DNA from: JBBECE01 sp964574935
GTDB taxonomy: Bacteria; Pseudomonadota; Alphaproteobacteria; Rhizobiales; Devosiaceae
Assembly: GCA_964574935.1 (NCBI GenBank)
Contig: CAZNOZ010000011.1
Span: forward strand, 1-64,000
Length of the DNA: 64,000 bases
Direction of reading: 5' to 3'
Part shown: positions 59,877 to 64,000 of the stretch, in pieces
Position numbering within the stretch: position 1 is the stretch's first letter
Layout: each line of letters starts with the position of its first letter
Notes under the pieces: generated by a model
What the model saw: the letters and a program-made list of their open reading frames with translations, nothing else
What the model was told of the DNA's origin: nothing
Databases searched by the model: none
Translations under genes and position numbers: made by a program

Positions 59877-60647
59877 CTAGGCGGCCTCGGGGACGAGCTC
59901 GCCGCGTTGCTTTTCGGGAAGGTAGGCGACCAGCATTTCCCGGATGATGTTCGGCGACTTGCCGTCGCGGATCGACATGATGCCGTCGATGATCAGCGTC
60001 TGGTTGATTTCCTCGGCGCCGAGCTTGGCGGTGAGCTTGTCGGCCATGGGCAGACAGACCAGGTTTGCCAGCACGGCTCCATAAAGGGTTGTCAGAAGGG
60101 CGACCGCCATGGCCGGGCCGATGGTGGAGGGGTCGTCCATGTTGGCCAAAAGCTGGACCAGCCCGACCAGGGTTCCGATCATGCCGAAGGCCGGGGCCGC
60201 GTCGCCCAGCGACTTGAACACGCGCTGGCCCTCGGCCAGGCGGGTCAGATACTGGTCGCGCTCGAGCTCCATGGACTCGCGGATGAAGGCGCCGTCGTAG
60301 CCGTCGGCGATCAGTTGCGAGCCCTTCATGAGATACGGCTCGTCGATCTCCATGCTCTCGAGCCCGAGGGGACCGTTGCGGCGCACCACGTCGCCCATCT
60401 CGGCGATCCTGGTGATCAGCTCGCGCGGCTCGACCTTCTTGTGGATGAAGGCGACCTTGCCGCCGATCATGAAGGCGCTGGCGACCCCGGCGATCGGAAA
60501 CCGGATCAGGGTGGCGGCCATGCCGCCGCCGACCACGATCAGCACCGAGGGCAGATTGACGAACTGGGTGACCGAGCCGCCCATCAGGATCGCCACAGCG
60601 ATGACCGCGGCCCCCGCTGCCAGCCCGATGATCGTTGCCAGGTCCAT
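59877..60647 (-). CDS. motA: Flagellar stator-type MotA
   Basis: 256-residue membrane protein with four helices. The loop between helices 2 and 3 is of stator type (EMGDVVRRNGPLGLESMEID; ERDQYLTRLAEGQRVFKSLG), and the pore helices hold FGMIGTLVGLVQLL and ALLTTLYGAVLANLV. Its form is closer to the sodium-type PomA than to proton MotA of enteric bacteria. ATG 60647 follows ggggag. A CtrA-like box lies about 70 bp upstream. Confidence 0.85.
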   Translation of the reverse strand: MDLATIIGLAAGAAVIAVAILMGGSVTQFVNLPSVLIVVGGGMAATLIRFPIAGVASAFMIGGKVAFIHKKVEPRELITRIAEMGDVVRRNGPLGLESMEIDEPYLMKGSQLIADGYDGAFIRESMELERDQYLTRLAEGQRVFKSLGDAAPAFGMIGTLVGLVQLLANMDDPSTIGPAMAVALLTTLYGAVLANLVCLPMADKLTAKLGAEEINQTLIIDGIMSIRDGKSPNIIREMLVAYLPEKQRGELVPEAA

Positions 60648-60716
60648 TCGAGAAGCTCCCCAGTGCACCGGCCGGCGGTCGGCGCGCATGCAAGCGCAAA
60701 TTTACTGACGCAACGG

Positions 60717-60731
60717 CTAATCGGCTGTTAA
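60717..60731 (-). promoter_or_regulatory. CtrA-like box upstream of motA
   Basis: On the minus strand TTAA-CAGCCGA-TTAG, seven of eight fixed bases of the CtrA consensus TTAA-N7-TTAA. It lies 70-84 bp before the motA start. CtrA controls motility genes in many alphaproteobacteria. Confidence 0.45.
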
Positions 60732-60869
60732 TCGAACGGCCGTGAGGCGCGCCGCGGCCGGTTTGCCGCCTTCTGGCTATCGCGCTGGTGAACGAGCGGT
60801 TAACCGAAGGTCGCGGCAGCGGCCGCGAAAGGCTTCCTTAACCATAAAAGACGACTGTGAGGGCGGGCC

Positions 60870-62246
60870 TTGCAGCCAAGTAGAGCGGCCGTGCGTCACA
60901 TTCGGTTTTCGCTGGTGTTTTTGGTGATTTGCTCGGTGCTGGCGACCCCGGCGGCGGCCGGCGATCTCGGCGACGGCATCGGGACCGACAACCCGGCGCT
61001 CCTTTATCCTCCCTTCACCGGCAAATGCGCCGATGCGCGCGGCGAGATCGTGCCGTGCGCGCCGGCGGCCGATTGTGTCGGCGCCGATCCGGACAGGGGC
61101 GCGCAGGGGTGCGCTGCGGCATCGCTCGTCGGCGATACCGTCGGCGGCGATCGGGGGGGATTGCCGTTCGACGTGGGCTGGTTTGTGTCGAAGCGGGCAA
61201 GGAGCGAGTTCTCCCAGGGCGGCGCGCCGCGCTTTGTGGGGGCGCTGCGCTCGGGGCTCGATGTCAGCTACGAGGGGGCCGGGGCCCGCCTCACCGGCCA
61301 GACGGCGGGCGAATTCAGAACTCTCGACGGGCAGCAGGCCTATTTCTCCTCGTTCGATGCGGGGGTGCTGAGCGATTACGATCTCACGTCGGCGACCTCG
61401 CTGCTGTTCGCGGGCAGCTTCGACGCGTCCGTGCCCGATCCGGACGATTCGGGCCTGCCGGCCAACACCGCCGAGGCGCCATTGACCGCCGCGTGGCGGG
61501 CGGAAGGCGGGTTGCGGCAGCAGCTGGGGCGGTTCAGCGCCGAAGTGGGGGTCACCTCACTGCGCGAGACGGTCACCGATACGGTGCTCGATGACGCCTC
61601 GGTGATCGACAACACCGAGTTCGACCGCACCGGCTGGGGGGCGAAGGCGCGCGTGGGTGTCGATGTCACGCCCGGCTGGGGCTTGTTCGTCGCCGGCGCG
61701 CTGCGCCGCGAGGTCTACGACGCCGCCTCGAGCGATCTGGGCGTCAAACTCGACAGCAATACGCTCGAGGCGCGGGCCGGGATGAGTTTCGAGCCGGACC
61801 CGACGCTGGAGGGAGAGGTGTCGCTGGGGGCGTTGCGGCGGGGGTTCGACGCCGGTTCGCTGGCGCCGGTGACGACCTATGTGGCCGGCGCGGACGTGCA
61901 GTGGTCTCCGAGCCGCACCGCGACGCTGACCGCGCACGTCTCAAGCGACCTCAAGCCGACCACCGAGCCCGGCGCGAGCACCCAGATCAGCCACCTCGCG
62001 ACCCTCGAGGCGGCCTACGACGCCACCGACACCGTGCGGCTGCGCGGCAGCGTCAGTGCCGCGCTCGACCAGTATGCGGGCGTCACCGCGCAGACCAGCA
62101 CCACCAAGGTGGGCGTCGGCGTCGACTACCTGGTCAACCGGTTCACGACCATGTTCGCGGATCTCACCGGCACCGCCATCGACGACACGACCGACGGCGC
62201 CTCGCAGTCGCTGGCGATCGAGGCGGGGGTTACCGTTTCGCGGTGA
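60870..62246 (+). CDS. Outer-membrane beta-barrel protein
   Basis: 458-residue exported protein. A signal peptide (RHIRFSLVFLVICSVLAT, cut near AAAG) is followed by a short Cys-bearing segment (about 45-85) and a long stretch of alternating strands with many aromatic/Gly turns (WGAKARVGVDVTPGWGLFVA and similar), ending with a strand at AGVTVSR. It fits the BBP2-type beta-barrel family of alphaproteobacteria. TTG 60870 has GAGGG 6 bases upstream; GTG 60891 gives a tidier signal peptide with a weaker site. Overlaps the convergent galU by 17 bases. Confidence 0.75.
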   Translation: MQPSRAAVRHIRFSLVFLVICSVLATPAAAGDLGDGIGTDNPALLYPPFTGKCADARGEIVPCAPAADCVGADPDRGAQGCAAASLVGDTVGGDRGGLPFDVGWFVSKRARSEFSQGGAPRFVGALRSGLDVSYEGAGARLTGQTAGEFRTLDGQQAYFSSFDAGVLSDYDLTSATSLLFAGSFDASVPDPDDSGLPANTAEAPLTAAWRAEGGLRQQLGRFSAEVGVTSLRETVTDTVLDDASVIDNTEFDRTGWGAKARVGVDVTPGWGLFVAGALRREVYDAASSDLGVKLDSNTLEARAGMSFEPDPTLEGEVSLGALRRGFDAGSLAPVTTYVAGADVQWSPSRTATLTAHVSSDLKPTTEPGASTQISHLATLEAAYDATDTVRLRGSVSAALDQYAGVTAQTSTTKVGVGVDYLVNRFTTMFADLTGTAIDDTTDGASQSLAIEAGVTVSR

Positions 62247-63153
62247 CCGCGAGGTTGCCGCCGACGGTCTCCGGCAGGGTCGCGGTGAGGGTGCGCAGCT
62301 CGGCCATGAAGTCGTCGGAGATGTCGGGCCGGTCCAGGGCAAACACCACATTGGCCGTCAAAAAGCCGATCTTGGAGCCGCAGTCGAAGGACTGACCGTC
62401 GTATTTGACGCCGGTGAAGTCCTGCATCTGCATCAGCGCCTGCATGGCGTCGGTGATCTGGATCTCGCCGCCGGCCCCCTTGGTGTGTTCGGCGAGAAGC
62501 CCGAAGACTTCCGGCTGCAGGATATAACGGCCCGATATGATGAGATTGGACGGCGCTTCGTCGCGCTTGGGCTTCTCGACCATGCCGGTGACCTTGAAGC
62601 CGCTGTCGGGGCCATCACCACGGGCGACGACGCCGTAGGCGGAAACGGCGTGCGGGTGGACTTCCTCCACGGCGATGACATTGCCTCCCGAGCGCTCGTA
62701 GGTGGCGACCATTTGTGCCAGCACCCCTGGCGCGGCCCGAAAGATCATGTCGGGCAGCAGCAGGGCGAACGGCTCGGCGCCGACGATGGCGCGGGCGCAC
62801 CACACCGCGTGGCCGAGGCCCAGGGGCTGGTGCTGGCGCGTGAAGGAAGTCTGGCCGGGCGCCGGCAGGTCGCGCCTGAGTTCGGCGAGCTCCGATTCCT
62901 TGCCGCGCTCCTGAAGGGTTGTCTCGAGCTCGGGCTGGCGGTCAAAATGGTCCTCGATGACCGACTTGTTGCGCCCGGTGACGAAAACGAAATGCTCGAT
63001 GCCCGCCTCGCGGGCCTCGTCGACGGCGTACTGGATGAGCGGACGGTCGACGACCGGCAGCATTTCCTTCGGCATCGCCTTGGTGGCCGGCAGAAATCGC
63101 GTTCCGAGCCCCGCAACGGGGAATACTGCTGTTCGAACCGGCCGGATCACCAT
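62230..63153 (-). CDS. galU: UTP-glucose-1-phosphate uridylyltransferase GalU
   Basis: 307-residue nucleotidyltransferase making UDP-glucose for exopolysaccharide and envelope sugars. Nucleotide motif FPVAGLGTRFLPATKAMPKE, PEMLPVVD-type motif here KEMLPVVDRPLIQYAVDEA, HPHAVSAYGVV and GMVEKPKRDEAPSNL are conserved. ATG 63153 has an AGGAGG site close upstream. It is divergent from galE. Confidence 0.9.
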   Translation of the reverse strand: MVIRPVRTAVFPVAGLGTRFLPATKAMPKEMLPVVDRPLIQYAVDEAREAGIEHFVFVTGRNKSVIEDHFDRQPELETTLQERGKESELAELRRDLPAPGQTSFTRQHQPLGLGHAVWCARAIVGAEPFALLLPDMIFRAAPGVLAQMVATYERSGGNVIAVEEVHPHAVSAYGVVARGDGPDSGFKVTGMVEKPKRDEAPSNLIISGRYILQPEVFGLLAEHTKGAGGEIQITDAMQALMQMQDFTGVKYDGQSFDCGSKIGFLTANVVFALDRPDISDDFMAELRTLTATLPETVGGNLAVTAKR

Positions 63154-63245
63154 GCCCTCCTGCCGCCTCGGGGGCGGGCGCAAGCGAAATTCAACCTTAT
63201 GTTGCTAGCATTCAGCCGGTGCAATGCAAATGGGGATGGGTGCGC

Positions 63246-64000
63246 ATGAGCGTGCTTGTAACGGGCGGGGCGGGCTATATCGGCTCTCACATGGTGCTCA
63301 GGCTGCTGGACGCCGGCGAGCGCGTCGTGGTCGTCGACAATCTGGTGACCGGGTTCGATTGGGCGGTCGATTCGCGCGCCCGGCTGGTGACCGGTGACGT
63401 CGGCGACATGGGCCTGGTCGGCCCCCTGCTGCGCGAAGAGGAGGTGTCGGCGATCCTGCATTTCGCGGGATCGGTGGTGGTGCCGGAGTCGGTCGCGGAC
63501 CCGCTCAAATATTACCGCAACAATACCGCCAACACCCGCAACCTGATCGAGGCGGCGGTCGAGGCGGGGGTGGGGCGGTTCATCTTCTCCTCGACGGCGG
63601 CGGTCTATGGGGGCGCCGGGATGGACCCGGTCTTCGAGGACGCCGAGCTCGACCCCGAAGCGCCCTATGGCCGCTCGAAGTGGATGAGCGAGATGATGCT
63701 CGCCGATGTCGGCGTGGCGCACGGGCTGCGCTACGGCATTCTGCGCTACTTCAACGTCGCCGGCGCCGACCCCGAGGGCCGGGCCGGCCAGTCGACCCCC
63801 CGGGCCACCCATCTGATCAAGATCGCCTGCCAGACGGCGCTCGGCCTGCGGCCCCGGATGGAGGTTTTCGGCACCGACTATCCGACCCCGGACGGCACAG
63901 CGGTGCGCGACTACATCCACGTCACCGACCTGATCGAGGCGCACGCGCTGATGCTCGACCACCTCGGCGCCGGCGGGGCCAGCGACACCCTCAATTGCGG
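63246..64000 (+). CDS. galE: UDP-glucose 4-epimerase GalE, partial
   Basis: The first 251 residues of an extended SDR epimerase; the gene runs off the window end. NAD motif TGGAGYIGSH, HFAGSVVVPESV, SSTAAVYG and the catalytic YGRSK (Tyr about residue 140), then RYFNVAGADPEGR and RDYIHVTDL are typical of GalE. It turns UDP-glucose from GalU into UDP-galactose. The partner galU is divergent, 92 bp away. Confidence 0.88.
   Translation, partial: MSVLVTGGAGYIGSHMVLRLLDAGERVVVVDNLVTGFDWAVDSRARLVTGDVGDMGLVGPLLREEEVSAILHFAGSVVVPESVADPLKYYRNNTANTRNLIEAAVEAGVGRFIFSSTAAVYGGAGMDPVFEDAELDPEAPYGRSKWMSEMMLADVGVAHGLRYGILRYFNVAGADPEGRAGQSTPRATHLIKIACQTALGLRPRMEVFGTDYPTPDGTAVRDYIHVTDLIEAHALMLDHLGAGGASDTLNC

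Noticed and set aside
1..64000. CRISPR arrays, rRNA operons, transposase genes
   Set aside because: None were seen. The only tandem repeat array is the coding HDHA repeat, and no transposase-like frame was found.

Overview
The window is a GC-rich chromosomal stretch from a draft alphaproteobacterial genome; a 100-N gap at 55884-55983 marks a scaffold join. An alphaproteobacterium of the order Hyphomicrobiales is inferred. The reasons are an ehu/eut-type ectoine-use cluster of rhizobial layout, several solute-binding-protein transporters, a CtrA-like box before motAB, a heat-shock promoter of the alphaproteobacterial CTTG-N17-CYTAT form, and many ATGA/GTGA gene overlaps. A Devosiaceae-like marine or halotolerant lineage such as Pelagibacterium would fit, but nothing here fixes the genus.

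Layout. 1-1613: a small cassette with stress genes (CsbD, two tiny membrane proteins), a dead phage capsid-type gene and the 5' half of an initiator tRNA, bounded by a 113-bp duplication of a GntR gene end. 1509-13431: ectoine/hydroxyectoine uptake and breakdown (GntR, M20 deacetylase, DoeA on the minus strand; EhuBCDA, EutB, EutC, AsnC, aldehyde dehydrogenase, aminotransferase on the plus strand), including the fossil start of an Fe(II) dioxygenase gene. 13438-21759: a Dpp-type peptide/ureide importer with a fused permease-ATPase, flanked by a carbamoylase-type amidohydrolase, a DUF1028 protein and a GntR regulator. 22013-28823: a tripartite tricarboxylate transporter (TctCBA), LysR, sulfatase and CapA. 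28844-34790: Hsp20 behind a sigma-32-type promoter, a GT4 glycosyltransferase, a glycogen-debranching-type hydrolase, a 24-residue ORF with an extreme ribosome binding site, cyclopropane synthase and a small GNAT. 34794-46752: TPR protein, SMP-30 lactonase, PadR plus membrane partner, SDR, VOC dioxygenase, ArsC-like phosphatase, an ECF sigma/anti-sigma/secreted-protein operon, Gfo/Idh/MocA oxidoreductase, PfkB kinase, and CcdA-thioredoxin-cytochrome c. 46749-51040: nadB, sigma factor, GST, nadA. 51179-53650: modABC. 53749-64000: creatininase family, DUF1007-RcnA metal transporter, hemH, SPFH/NfeD pair, motAB, an outer-membrane barrel protein, galU and the start of galE.

How the genes fit together. 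The left third is catabolic: three binding-protein importers (Ehu, Dpp, Tct) each sit beside the hydrolases likely to process their cargo. In all three a strong hairpin lies between the binding-protein gene and the first permease gene, which suggests differential expression within each operon. The right half is mostly housekeeping (NAD, haem, molybdate, nucleotide sugars, motor stators) mixed with stress regulators. The most unusual items are the 24-residue ORF at 33094-33168, the cassette at 1-1613, the GST-coupled sigma factor with a Cys-bearing tail, the apparently leaderless PadR gene, and the DUF1007-RcnA fusion broken by a repeat-driven assembly gap.
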